From contig NZ_JAFMYW010000008.1 in the NCBI RefSeq assembly GCF_017353175.1, positions 1 through 64,000 on the forward strand: a stretch of DNA of 64,000 nucleotides. The letters are read 5' to 3'. The notes beneath the pieces were generated by a model. It ran no database searches and was not told the origin of the DNA. It was given only the letters and a program-made list of their open reading frames with translations. Position 1 is the stretch's first letter, and every line of letters begins with the position of its first letter. The stretch is from Fibrella forsythiae (GTDB taxonomy: Bacteria > Bacteroidota > Bacteroidia > Cytophagales > Spirosomataceae). Of the stretch, positions 9,257 through 17,242 are shown in pieces. A program made the position numbers and the translations under genes.

Positions 9257-10102
9257 ATGCTTGTTCACTACTTTCCGCCCAGCCCTGCTCTGCGTGAATA
9301 CGTCAGGCTATTTCAGATTGTCCACTTCGTTTTTGATGACAAGACCGTTCTGCCGGTCAAACCGTACTGGCCACGCCCCGAACACTGTCTGGCGTTTTAT
9401 ACCCGTCATACCGAAACGGTCAGGTACGTTGGCAGCGATATTCAGATCGACAAACCCCGGTCGGCACTGATTGGGCAACCGTCTATCGTTACCAATCGGC
9501 ATGTTGGCCGGGAGTTTTTGCTGTTCCAGGTCGTTTTTCAGCCCGGTGCCCTGTTTCGTCTCACGGGCCTTTTGGCGCATGAACTCACTAACCGTTTTTT
9601 GGATGCTGAAACCGTTTTCGGCGCTGAACTTCGGCTGGTAAACGAGCGCCTGAACAGCACCGCCAGCTACACCGAGATGACCAGCATTGTTGAAACGTTT
9701 ATGTACTATCTGATTGCCAGACGCAGCGCGGCTGTGTCCAGATTCAGCCTCAGGCCCATCGATAAAGTAAGCCGGTTTATGCTGGACAGCCCCAGTCAGG
9801 TTTCGCTGGATTGGCTGGCTGGGCAGGCTTGCTTGAGCACCCGGCAGTTTTACGAAAACTTCATGCATCGAACAGGAATCAGCCCCAAACTTTACAGCCG
9901 TATCATTCGCTTCGACAGTGCCATGAGAGTCAGTAATGCCCAGCCCAACAAAGATTGGTTAAGCATTGCGCTGGAAGTCGGTTATCACGATTATCAGCAC
10001 ATGGTGCGTGATTTCAGGGAATTCACATCCCTCACCCCTACTGAGTTCTCTCGACAGGAAAGCCAGGCTCCCGAACGTGCCTTCGGTATCGTAGAAAAGT
10101 GA
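9257..10102 (+). CDS. AraC-family transcriptional regulator
   Basis: 281 residues from the Met of MLVHYFPPSPALREYV; the longer frame would overlap the cupin gene. The N-terminal ~150 residues are a ligand-binding domain like that before many Bacteroidota AraC proteins. The C-terminal ~100 residues carry the double helix-turn-helix: VSLDWLAGQACLSTRQFYENF, then WLSIALEVGYHDYQHMVRDF and LTPTEFSRQ. It probably controls the adjacent cupin gene. Confidence 0.88.
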   Translation: MLVHYFPPSPALREYVRLFQIVHFVFDDKTVLPVKPYWPRPEHCLAFYTRHTETVRYVGSDIQIDKPRSALIGQPSIVTNRHVGREFLLFQVVFQPGALFRLTGLLAHELTNRFLDAETVFGAELRLVNERLNSTASYTEMTSIVETFMYYLIARRSAAVSRFSLRPIDKVSRFMLDSPSQVSLDWLAGQACLSTRQFYENFMHRTGISPKLYSRIIRFDSAMRVSNAQPNKDWLSIALEVGYHDYQHMVRDFREFTSLTPTEFSRQESQAPERAFGIVEK

Positions 10103-10171
10103 GTGATAGAGTAAGCGTTATCCATCACCGGCCCGCCCGAGGGTGAGTATGTACACAGACCCACGTATGAG

Positions 10172-10372
10172 CTAGTCGGTCTCTTCCAGACTAAACAGCA
10201 CGTCGACTGGTTTGGCAAATACAGCGGCCAGCTTCAGCGCCAGCACCGTTGAGGGAACGTACCTGCCCGTTTCGATAGAGTTGATCGTTTGTCGGCTAAC
10301 GCCAATTCGCTCGGCCAATTCGCCCTGCGACAGGTTGGCTTCGGCCCGTGCTACTTTCAGTTTGTTCTTCAT
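10172..10372 (-). CDS. Small XRE-family (Cro/CI-type) regulator
   Basis: 66 residues, a single helix-turn-helix domain: LSQGELAERIGVSRQTINSIE, then the YVPSTVLALKLAAVF helix and a KPVDVLFSLEE end. It resembles the YozG group, which usually pairs with a small membrane protein. Its ATG overlaps the stop of the upstream membrane gene by 4 bases, so the pair is one operon. It probably represses its own operon through the direct repeats at 10842-10879. Confidence 0.9.
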   Translation of the reverse strand: MKNKLKVARAEANLSQGELAERIGVSRQTINSIETGRYVPSTVLALKLAAVFAKPVDVLFSLEETD

Positions 10373-10809
10373 GCTGCAACCAGTTGGTCGTTTCTGTAAA
10401 TCAGCCAGCGAAAGCGCCCTATGAATACCAGTAGCATTGTAAACATGTTGTAGACCATCACGTTGAAGAAGTCAGAATCGTAGAAGAGCAACATAGCGAT
10501 TGCCAGCACAGCATAATTGGCGTACACGCTCCATTGAAGCGCTTCGAGCCGTAATTGGTTGATCATCTCATCTTCTAACCGTTCTTCCGAAAAAGCAGCG
10601 AGTACCAGACCAATGATGGCCCCTATGCCGGCCAGCTCGTTCGTCATATTGTTCTGTGCAATACCGAAGACGGAATCGATCGTACCAAATTTCAACCAAC
10701 TGATCTCGTAATCAGCATACATAGTAGCCAGCCCCAAAATAGCAGACGGGACAAAAATGATCCAGCCGATTAGCCGAAAGCGATGCGGAAATAGCAAGCG
10801 TGTTGTCAT
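10369..10809 (-). CDS. Small integral membrane protein paired with an XRE regulator
   Basis: 146 residues from MTTRLLFPHRF; the longer frame begins inside the promoter repeats. About four membrane segments are visible (near residues 10-30, 50-68, 88-106 and 113-133), with a polar loop SEERLEDEMINQLRLEALQW between the second and third. This pairing with a small XRE protein is common and poorly understood. No catalytic motif was seen. Confidence 0.75.
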   Translation of the reverse strand: MTTRLLFPHRFRLIGWIIFVPSAILGLATMYADYEISWLKFGTIDSVFGIAQNNMTNELAGIGAIIGLVLAAFSEERLEDEMINQLRLEALQWSVYANYAVLAIAMLLFYDSDFFNVMVYNMFTMLLVFIGRFRWLIYRNDQLVAA

Positions 10810-10841
10810 GATGATGCAACGTTTGTTTGACAGCACAAGTA

Positions 10842-10879
10842 TCAAGCAAACTTTTCATATTGTCAAGCAAACTTGTCAT
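10842..10879 (-). promoter_or_regulatory. Direct-repeat operator/promoter of the XRE operon
   Basis: TCAAGCAAACTTTTCAT (10842-10858) and TCAAGCAAACTTGTCAT (10863-10879) differ at one base and are 21 bp apart, two helical turns. A related inverted half-site, GTTTGTTTGACAG, lies at 10820-10832. On the minus strand, TTGACA and TACTTGTG fall in and next to the repeats, just upstream of the ATG at 10809. Autoregulation by the XRE protein is inferred. Confidence 0.55.
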
Positions 10880-10891
10880 TTAATTGATAAA

Positions 10892-10928
10892 GAAAGGGCC
10901 TGACAACCTGTATCTGCCAGACCCTTTC
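10892..10928 (-). terminator. Hairpin terminator of the L-fucose operon
   Basis: Stem GAAAGGG-C-CTG / CAG-A-CCCTTTC with one mismatch, 3 bases after the mutarotase stop. The U-run on the minus strand is weak. Confidence 0.55.
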
Positions 10929-10930
10929 GT

Positions 10931-11260
10931 TTAAGACAGCGAATAGATCTGGTCCATCAGCACCCATTTCTCGCCGGGTTTCGCACCGGGAACGGGTTGC
11001 TGGTAGCCCCACATGAGTTGCTCCCAGACCTGCACAGCGGGGTTATCGGCATCCATCTGGGCTTTTCGCCCGAAGGAAAACGTATCGTCGGTTTCCATGA
11101 TCATGAACAGCCGGTTACCAAACCGGTAAATGTTCATGGCCGTAACACCCGCCTCCCGAATACTGGCCTCAATCTCGGGCCGCGGGTTGGCATGGTATTG
11201 TTCATACTCGGCAATCAGCGTCGCGTCGTCTTTAAGGTCAAGGGCAAGGGCGTAGGTCAT
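10931..11260 (-). CDS. L-rhamnose/L-fucose mutarotase-like protein
   Basis: 109 residues, RhaM/DUF718 family (small alpha/beta-barrel epimerases that interconvert sugar anomers). Visible features are the early LDLKDDATLIAEYEQYH with the conserved His, AMNIYRFGNRLFMIMET, and WVLMDQIYSL at the end. It is the last gene of the operon with FucP, the SDR, the lactonase and the FAH protein; in this setting L-fucose is the likeliest substrate. The family motif alone does not separate fucose from rhamnose. Confidence 0.82.
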   Translation of the reverse strand: MTYALALDLKDDATLIAEYEQYHANPRPEIEASIREAGVTAMNIYRFGNRLFMIMETDDTFSFGRKAQMDADNPAVQVWEQLMWGYQQPVPGAKPGEKWVLMDQIYSLS

Positions 11261-11332
11261 AATTCAATGAAGTAGCGCATGAGCGAATGATTGGTCTGTT
11301 TTATGGATGTAATACGTAAGCAGAACATTCAC

Positions 11333-12619
11333 TCATTCATTAATCTGTTCATTAACAATGTGCCCTTTCCAGCCATACCAGGCGATGACCGTCAGGCAGA
11401 ACATGGGTACTATGTAGGCTAATTGAATATTGGTTTTGTCGGAGATCCAGCCCATCAGCAATGGGCAGAAAGCGCCGCCGGCAATGGCCATTACCAGGAG
11501 CGAAGAGCCTAACTCCCGGTCCTCGTTCAGGCGGTTGATGGCCAATGCGAAGATGGTCGGGAACATGATAGACAGGAAGAACGGGACGGCAAACAGCGCC
11601 CATACGGCTACCTCTGAGTGCGATGAGAGCGCTACGGCGAGCAACACCATGCAGATAACGGCATAGATGGTCAGCAGGCGGTTGGGGGCAATGTACCGCA
11701 TCAGGAACGTACCTGTGAAGCGGCCAATCAGGAAGCCCAGCATGGCGAAACCCAGCAGCTCGGCCGCTGCTTTTTCGGGGATGTCACTGGTGTATTTAGC
11801 AAACCGGATAAAGAAACTCGTTACACAGACCTGCGTGCCCACGTAGAAGAACTCGGCACCGATACCGCCAACTAACTGCCGGTGTTTCAAGGCAGTACGC
11901 AGGGTCGACACTCGCTCGCTCACATGCGTATGCACAGTTGGTAACTTAATGAACACGAACAGAAGCAGTACAACCAGTACCAGTCCGGCGATGATCAGGT
12001 AAGGCATTTTTACCGAGTTTGCTTCGAACTGCAGGTACGTATCCAGTTGCGCTGGTGTCATAGCGGCCAGTTCGCCCTGAGTGTGCTCGATACCGCTCAG
12101 AATCAGTTTCCCGCCTATCAACGGGGCCAGGAATGAACCCAGCCCGTTGAACGATTGGCTCAGGTTGAGCCGCGTTGTGGCCGACTCGGGTGGGCCAAGC
12201 AAAGTAACATACGGATTGGCTGCTGTTTCCAGAAACGCACAGCCCGACGCAATGATGAACAGCGCGCCCAGAAACAGGCCATAAACCCGGGTATTGGCTG
12301 CCGGCACGAACAGTAATGCACCCAGCGCATAGAGAGCCAGCCCCATCAGAATACCCCGCTTATACCCATACTTCTTCATGACCAGCCCAGCCGGAATGGC
12401 CATCAGGAAATAGCCCAGATACACGGCCGAATCGATCAGTGCCGATTGTAGATCAGAGAGTTGACATGCTTTTTTCAGGTGAGGAATCAGAATGGGTTCC
12501 AGGTTATGAACAAAGGCCCACAGGAAAAACAGGCTCGTCACCAGCGCAAACGCCAGCGTATACGATTCAACCGGAGTACCCGCCGGTTTGGCAGGTGGAG
12601 TAACAGGAATTGCAGCCAT
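11333..12619 (-). CDS. fucP: L-fucose:H+ symporter (FucP family)
   Basis: 428 residues, MFS superfamily, about 12 membrane segments. The first segment has the FucP-like FALVTSLFFLWAFVHNL followed by a predicted cytoplasmic stretch. FLETAANPYVTLLG (segment 5) and LNLSQSFNGLGSFLAP are hallmark motifs of the FucP/GluP branch. It should import L-fucose with protons. The closest alternative is a glucose/galactose permease of the same branch, but the neighbouring lactonase and FAH genes favour fucose. Confidence 0.87.
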   Translation of the reverse strand: MAAIPVTPPAKPAGTPVESYTLAFALVTSLFFLWAFVHNLEPILIPHLKKACQLSDLQSALIDSAVYLGYFLMAIPAGLVMKKYGYKRGILMGLALYALGALLFVPAANTRVYGLFLGALFIIASGCAFLETAANPYVTLLGPPESATTRLNLSQSFNGLGSFLAPLIGGKLILSGIEHTQGELAAMTPAQLDTYLQFEANSVKMPYLIIAGLVLVVLLLFVFIKLPTVHTHVSERVSTLRTALKHRQLVGGIGAEFFYVGTQVCVTSFFIRFAKYTSDIPEKAAAELLGFAMLGFLIGRFTGTFLMRYIAPNRLLTIYAVICMVLLAVALSSHSEVAVWALFAVPFFLSIMFPTIFALAINRLNEDRELGSSLLVMAIAGGAFCPLLMGWISDKTNIQLAYIVPMFCLTVIAWYGWKGHIVNEQINE

Positions 12620-12643
12620 TGAAAGAGAGTTTAGGAGGTTACT

Positions 12644-12727
12644 GTTTACCGTTTACTGCTGCTTCGCTCCATGAAGGCTACATACTCAGGCAGCGCAACA
12701 GTAAACGGCAAACAGTAAACGGTAAAC
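12644..12727. repeat. Heptad-armed intergenic inverted repeat
   Basis: The left arm starts GTTTACCGTTTACTG (12644-12658) and the right arm ends CAGTAAACGGTAAAC (12713-12727). Inner core: CTGCTGCTTCG against GGCAGCGCAAC. The right arm has two extra GTAAACG-type units. It lies between the tandem SDR and fucP genes. Confidence 0.75.
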
Positions 12728-12730
12728 TTT

Positions 12731-13513
12731 TTACGAAATTGACCGATCAAGGTGCGTATACCCACCGTCGACGTAGACTAGCTGACCGGTTGTATGACTG
12801 GAGGCCGAAGAGAGCAGGAACGCGACGGCATTGCCTAGCTCCGTGGTCGTAGTCATGCGGTGTTCGAGCGGAATCTTGCTCGTAATTTTTTGGAGGGTTT
12901 CGTCCGGGTTTGGAAGCGTTTTAATCCAGCGCTCATAGAGTGGTGTCCAGGATTCGGCCACAATCACGGCGTTTACTCGAATACCATATGGCAGCAACTC
13001 TACCGCCCATTCACGCGTGAGCGCATTCCGCCCACCGTTCGACGCGGCATAGGCCGATGTGTTTCCCTGACCTGTGGTAGCCACTTTAGAGCCGATGTTC
13101 ACGATGCTCCCTTTCGATGCTTTCAATGCGGGTAATGCATGGTGCGCCATCAGGAAATAGTGTATCAGGTTCTTATGCAGCGATGACATGAACCCTTCAT
13201 AACTTCCGTTTTCAAGGCCTACTCCATCATTCTCACCCGCGTTGTTGACCAGCCCGTCAATGCGGCCAAACTGGTTCATTACCTGCTCAACAGCCTGTTT
13301 GCAGGCCTCCGGGTTCGTCAGTTCAGCAACGACGCCAAACGCTTTACCCCCAGCCTGTTCAATGTTGGCAACTGTGGCATCATTATTACCTGCGCTACGG
13401 CCAACAATTGCCACGATAGCGCCTTCGGCCGCCAGCACCTGACTGATACCTTCGCCAATGCCTCTGGCACCGCCTGTAACGATAATGACTTTGTCTTTTA
13501 AGTTGAGATCCAT
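12731..13513 (-). CDS. SDR oxidoreductase of the L-fucose operon (catalytic Lys replaced)
   Basis: 260 residues, classical short-chain dehydrogenase. The NAD(P) motif is GGARGIGEG (residues 15-23) and NNAG occurs at about 90. The catalytic Ser (NIGS) and Tyr (SAYAASN) are present, but the Tyr-x3-Lys lysine is Asn; I re-read the codons (TAT GCC GCG TCG AAC). The C-terminus has the usual TGQLVYVDGGY. Expected role: oxidation of L-fucose to fuconolactone, or of 2-keto-3-deoxy-L-fuconate. The substitution leaves the chemistry open. Confidence 0.85.
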   Translation of the reverse strand: MDLNLKDKVIIVTGGARGIGEGISQVLAAEGAIVAIVGRSAGNNDATVANIEQAGGKAFGVVAELTNPEACKQAVEQVMNQFGRIDGLVNNAGENDGVGLENGSYEGFMSSLHKNLIHYFLMAHHALPALKASKGSIVNIGSKVATTGQGNTSAYAASNGGRNALTREWAVELLPYGIRVNAVIVAESWTPLYERWIKTLPNPDETLQKITSKIPLEHRMTTTTELGNAVAFLLSSASSHTTGQLVYVDGGYTHLDRSIS

Positions 13514-13525
13514 GAATTCAGGATG

Positions 13526-13563
13526 AAAGATTTGGATTTTGGCCTTTGAAAGGCCAAATCTTT
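13526..13563 (-). terminator. Intergenic hairpin, possible processing or attenuation site
   Basis: AAAGATTTGG and CCAAATCTTT form a 10-bp stem around a nested TTGGCCTTTGAAAGGCCAA hairpin. It fills the gap between the lactonase and SDR genes. Full termination within the operon is uncertain. Confidence 0.4.
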
Positions 13564-14386
13564 ATAAGCTATAAAACTTAACTGCATTGCCCCCGAAAAC
13601 CTTGGCACGCACTTCGGTACCCCAGGGCGATACGTATTCTTCAATCACCGTTTTCACCTGCGTATAATCAGCGGCAACAAGGCAAACGGGCCAATCGGAG
13701 CCAAACAACAGCCGATCCGGGCCAAACTGCTCGAATACCACGTCCAGATACGGAAACAGGTCTGCCTTGCTCCAGTTTTGCCAATCAGCCTCCGTTACCA
13801 TGCCCGATACTTTGCAGGATACATTCGGCTGCCTGGCAATCTCGGCCATGAAGTTCGACCAGCGGTTTATCTCCCGCTTCCGAATTACCGGCTTGGCCAT
13901 ATGGTCGATCACGAACTTCACGTCTGGCGCAGCCCGAACCAGATGTAATGCCGCTTTCAACTGCGACGGATAAATCAGGATATCATAGGTAAAGTCAAAA
14001 GCAGCGAGTTGGCGAATACCTTTGATCACGTCCGGGCGCATCAGAAAATCGTCGGGCTCGGCCTGCGCCACATGCCGGAAACCCCGAATTTCTTCAAACT
14101 GCGAATACGCTTCCAATCGATCATACAGGTCATCAGCCTGCAAATCGACCCAGCCAACTACACCCTTTACGATGTCGTATGCCTGCGCCATACTGACCAG
14201 AAACATGGTCTCCTCGTCAGACTGCGATGCCTGAACGGCCACGCAGCCCTCTATGCCGTTGGCCGCCAGTACTGGTTCGAGGTCGGCAGGCAGGAAATCA
14301 CGGCGAATGGTTGCCATGTTGTCGGTAATCCAGCTATCACGTTCCGGATTATACACCCAGAAATGCTGATGCGCGTCTATTGTCAT
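13562..14386 (-). CDS. L-fucono-1,5-lactonase-like amidohydrolase
   Basis: 274 residues, COG3618 amidohydrolase family. The metal-binding His pair is in IDAHQHFW (residues 3-10), followed by GFRHVAQAEPD, VIDHMAKP with another ligand His, and LLFGSDWPV with the catalytic Asp. Enzymes of this type open L-fucono-1,5-lactone to L-fuconate. The context (FucP, SDR, FAH hydrolase) supports that assignment; L-rhamnono-lactone is the main alternative. Confidence 0.83.
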   Translation of the reverse strand: MTIDAHQHFWVYNPERDSWITDNMATIRRDFLPADLEPVLAANGIEGCVAVQASQSDEETMFLVSMAQAYDIVKGVVGWVDLQADDLYDRLEAYSQFEEIRGFRHVAQAEPDDFLMRPDVIKGIRQLAAFDFTYDILIYPSQLKAALHLVRAAPDVKFVIDHMAKPVIRKREINRWSNFMAEIARQPNVSCKVSGMVTEADWQNWSKADLFPYLDVVFEQFGPDRLLFGSDWPVCLVAADYTQVKTVIEEYVSPWGTEVRAKVFGGNAVKFYSL

Positions 14387-14404
14387 AGCAATACAGTTAT
14401 CAAT

Positions 14405-14463
14405 TACCAGCTATCAGTTGTCATCGTTGCTTCTCCTTCAGCGCTGGTAACTGATAGCTGGTA
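14405..14463. repeat. Heptad-armed intergenic inverted repeat
   Basis: TACCAGCTATCAGTT (14405-14419) pairs perfectly with AACTGATAGCTGGTA (14449-14463). Inner bases include TCGTTGCTTC and CAGCGCTGG, a weak form of the core shared with other hairpins. Lies between the FAH and lactonase genes. Confidence 0.7.
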
Positions 14464-14468
14464 ACCGT

Positions 14469-15323
14469 TCATTGATAAGAGACCGCTACTTGCTTTTGCT
14501 CGCCCAGTCCTTCGATACCGAGTTCGACAACATCACCGGGCTTGAGATAGCGAGGTGGTTTCAGGCCAAGGCCAACGCCGGATGGGGTACCCGTTGAGAT
14601 CACGTCGCCGGGAAGCAGCGTCATGAACTGGCTGATGTAGCTGACCAGGGTAGGTACGTCGAAAATCATGTCGTCGGTGTTCGAATCCTGAAGTTTCTCG
14701 CCGTTTACCGACAGCCACAGGTTCAACGCGTTGGGGTTGGGTACGTCCTCCCGAGTAACCAGGTAAGGCCCCATCGGTGCAAACGTGTCGCAGCCTTTAC
14801 CTTTGGCCCACTGACCGCCACGCTCCAGTTGAAACGCTCGCTCACTGTAGTCGTTGACAACGGCATAACCGGCCACGTACTCCATCGCCTGGTCGAGTTC
14901 AACGTAGCTGGCCCGCTTGCCAATGACAACGGCCAGTTCAACCTCCCAGTCTGTTTTCTCCGACCGTTTCGGAATCACTACATTGTCGTTGGGTCCACAA
15001 AGCGATGTTGTCGATTTGAAGAAGAGAATCGGTTCGGCTGGTGGGGTTGCCCCCGTTTCGGCAGCATGTTTGGCGTAATTGAGCCCTACGCACACAATCT
15101 TCGATGGCCGTTTGATACAGGGGCCAAACCGGGTATCGGCCGGAACCGGTGGACATTGGGCGGCATGAGCGGTGAGCCAGTGGGCCAGCCGTTCCGGGCC
15201 GTCGGTAGCGAAGAAGATTTCGTCGTAATCGCCACCGAAGTGTGTAACGTCGAGGTGGCTACCATCCGGCATCAATACGCCGGGGTGCTCGTGGCCCTCA
15301 GGGCCGAAGCGAAATAGTTTCAT
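14469..15323 (-). CDS. FAH-family hydrolase, probable 2,4-diketo-3-deoxy-L-fuconate hydrolase
   Basis: 284 residues from MKLFRFGPEGHEHPGVL; a start ten codons earlier is less likely. The FAH fold is clear: KIVCVGLNYAKHAAETG, then the metal ligands in DWEVELAVVIG and VVNDYSERAFQ, and GDVISTGTPSGVGLG near the end. In the non-phosphorylative L-fucose route of Xanthomonas this family cleaves the diketo acid to pyruvate and L-lactate. It appears to be the first gene of the operon. Confidence 0.83.
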   Translation of the reverse strand: MKLFRFGPEGHEHPGVLMPDGSHLDVTHFGGDYDEIFFATDGPERLAHWLTAHAAQCPPVPADTRFGPCIKRPSKIVCVGLNYAKHAAETGATPPAEPILFFKSTTSLCGPNDNVVIPKRSEKTDWEVELAVVIGKRASYVELDQAMEYVAGYAVVNDYSERAFQLERGGQWAKGKGCDTFAPMGPYLVTREDVPNPNALNLWLSVNGEKLQDSNTDDMIFDVPTLVSYISQFMTLLPGDVISTGTPSGVGLGLKPPRYLKPGDVVELGIEGLGEQKQVAVSYQ

Positions 15324-15437
15324 GCAAAAAAGCTTTGCGGTAAAAGTAGCCAACGGTTTCGCACTACTCCTATCTAACTGCCTACTTTTCGCACACCTGC
15401 ATATACGACCTGCCCAACTCGGGTCGTTGTTAGGGCA

Positions 15438-16118
15438 ATGTCTTCACATCCAGCTTCATTTCGCATCTCCTCGGCGCCCGGTTTTCTCACCGTTGGCCTG
15501 TTAATCGGCCTTTCTGCCTGCCAGCGTCCTGTTGCGCACTTTCAGCGCAGCCAACGGACCGTTTTCTATTCGCCTGCGCCCAAGTTGTTGAGCCCGGAAA
15601 CCTCCGCCAACGTACCTGACGATTCGAGCGCCAACGTACCCGGCGAGCAGGAACATGCTCAGGCTATACTACCATTGTCGCCTGCGAAGCCAATCGCCTA
15701 CGCGCGAGCCAGTCGGCCGGTTGAGCCGACTAACGCACCAGCAAGTGGGCCTGTTCAGAGCACGTACCCAGTGGCCGAACGGGTTCGTCAGCATCAGGAC
15801 AATGCGCGCCGGTTACTGACACCCGCAGCGGCAACCGATACGCCTATTCCGGTTAGCGAACACCAGCCGGGGCCAAAACCCAAAAAGACCCTGCGGGAAA
15901 TTCTGGGCCTGCCGCCACGCAGGAAACTGAACTGGTGGCAACGAATTTCGTGGCAACTAAAAGCGTCAGTTATTATCATACTGATTGCTGTTGTATTTGC
16001 CATCCTGGGCATCACTCTTTTATCCATCGTCTTCGGCGTTATCGGTGCTCTGCTCCTGATTCGCGGCCTGAAGAAATCGTTTAAGGTACGGCGCGGCATT
16101 TTCGGGTTAGGCGGCTAA
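15438..16118 (+). CDS. Lipoprotein-like protein with two C-terminal membrane segments
   Basis: 226 residues, not recognised. The N-terminus carries a hydrophobic stretch ending in a lipobox-like LSAC (Cys near residue 28). A low-complexity Pro/Ala/Ser-rich region (30-140) follows, then a basic KPKKTLREILGLPPRRK segment and two adjacent hydrophobic helices (about 170-205). The stop codon overlaps the convergent oxyR stop. A lipid-anchored protein that also spans the membrane would be unusual, so one of the two predictions may be wrong. Confidence 0.65.
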   Translation: MSSHPASFRISSAPGFLTVGLLIGLSACQRPVAHFQRSQRTVFYSPAPKLLSPETSANVPDDSSANVPGEQEHAQAILPLSPAKPIAYARASRPVEPTNAPASGPVQSTYPVAERVRQHQDNARRLLTPAAATDTPIPVSEHQPGPKPKKTLREILGLPPRRKLNWWQRISWQLKASVIIILIAVVFAILGITLLSIVFGVIGALLLIRGLKKSFKVRRGIFGLGG

Positions 16119-17035
16119 ACAGGCTGTTGCCTCTGGCTCCGCAACTCAGTCGGAAGATGCGTCAGAATCTCCCGTTTCAGCGCATTGATCAAACTTCGTT
16201 TCAGAAAGCTGCGGTGCATCACCAGACTAACCTCACGCACGGGCGGAATGCCTGCAAATGACCGTAACTGCTTTTTCCGGGCCGTATCAAAATCGAGCGT
16301 AGCCAGATATGGCAACAAGGTGAAGCCATCCTGCCGATCGATGAGCTTGACCAGCGTTTCCAGCGAACCCGTCTCGTAACGCAACGCCGAACGCCCCTGA
16401 TGGTTACCACCGCACAAATTCACCACCTGGTCGCGAAAGCAATGCCCTTCCGATAGTAACCAAAGCCCTTCGCCGGTCAAATCGGCGGGGTTGATAGTGG
16501 TCTTTTTCAGTAGTGGATTTCCGTTCGCTGCATACACCATAAATGGCTCGTTGAACAGCGGAATATCGGTCATGTTATTCTCGCGAAGCGGCGTTACCAC
16601 AATCCCCACGTCGAGCAAACCGTTTCGTAATCGCTCTACGATCTGCTCGGTCAGCAGTTCCTGCAACTGGATAGTTACGGCCGGGTAGCGCGCCATAAAC
16701 GCTCCGATGAAATAAGGCAGTAGGTACGGCGCCAGCGTTGGAATAATACCCACCCGAAGTTCGCCGCCCACCTCATCGCGCGATTCTTTCGCCAGTTCGG
16801 GAATACGCCGCGCCGCCTGTAACACTTCGCGGGCCTGAGCCACAATGATCTGCCCCGTTTCGGTTGGAACCACCGGATGCTTCGACCGGTCGAAGAGTAA
16901 CACGCCCAGCTCATCTTCCAGCTTCTGAATCTGCATGCTCAGCGTAGGCTGCGTTACGTGGCAATGTTCAGCGGCGGTAGCAAAATGCCGGTGGGTGTCA
17001 ATGGCAACAATGTAATCGAGTTGAGTTAGCGTCAT
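16115..17035 (-). CDS. oxyR: Hydrogen-peroxide-responsive LysR regulator OxyR
   Basis: 306 residues. The N-terminal winged helix-turn-helix is ATAAEHCHVTQPTLSMQIQK (residues 19-38). The effector domain has the redox pair typical of OxyR: EGHCFRDQVVNLC, matching the Cys-x8-Cys spacing of E. coli Cys199/Cys208. Oxidation by peroxide should form a disulfide that switches DNA binding. The neighbours do not include catalase or AhpC. Its last bases overlap the convergent gene's stop. Confidence 0.92.
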   Translation of the reverse strand: MTLTQLDYIVAIDTHRHFATAAEHCHVTQPTLSMQIQKLEDELGVLLFDRSKHPVVPTETGQIIVAQAREVLQAARRIPELAKESRDEVGGELRVGIIPTLAPYLLPYFIGAFMARYPAVTIQLQELLTEQIVERLRNGLLDVGIVVTPLRENNMTDIPLFNEPFMVYAANGNPLLKKTTINPADLTGEGLWLLSEGHCFRDQVVNLCGGNHQGRSALRYETGSLETLVKLIDRQDGFTLLPYLATLDFDTARKKQLRSFAGIPPVREVSLVMHRSFLKRSLINALKREILTHLPTELRSQRQQPV

Positions 17036-17044
17036 GGTCGTCTA

Positions 17045-17140
17045 TCCTCAGTCCTCCGTCTTCTGTCCTCTGTTGCATTGCTAAGTCACCTATTTCTGAA
17101 TCAGCAACGCAACAGAGGACAGAAGACGGAGAGCTGAGGA
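17045..17140. repeat. Heptad-armed intergenic inverted repeat (divergent gap)
   Basis: Arms 17045-17082 and 17103-17140 are 38 nt each with about 35 matches. Outer units are of TCCGTCTTCTGTCC type; the inner core is CTGTTGCATTGCT / AGCAACGCAACAG. It sits between divergent oxyR and the next gene, so it is not simply a terminator; it could affect both promoters. Confidence 0.85.
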
Positions 17141-17242
17141 CTATTTTTATCAATGGATTCGATACAAAACTAAATCGCATTGATGAGAGAAATGGCCTGA
17201 ATGGGCTTTCTTTGTCATATCGTTCAAACCCAGTTATCATCG

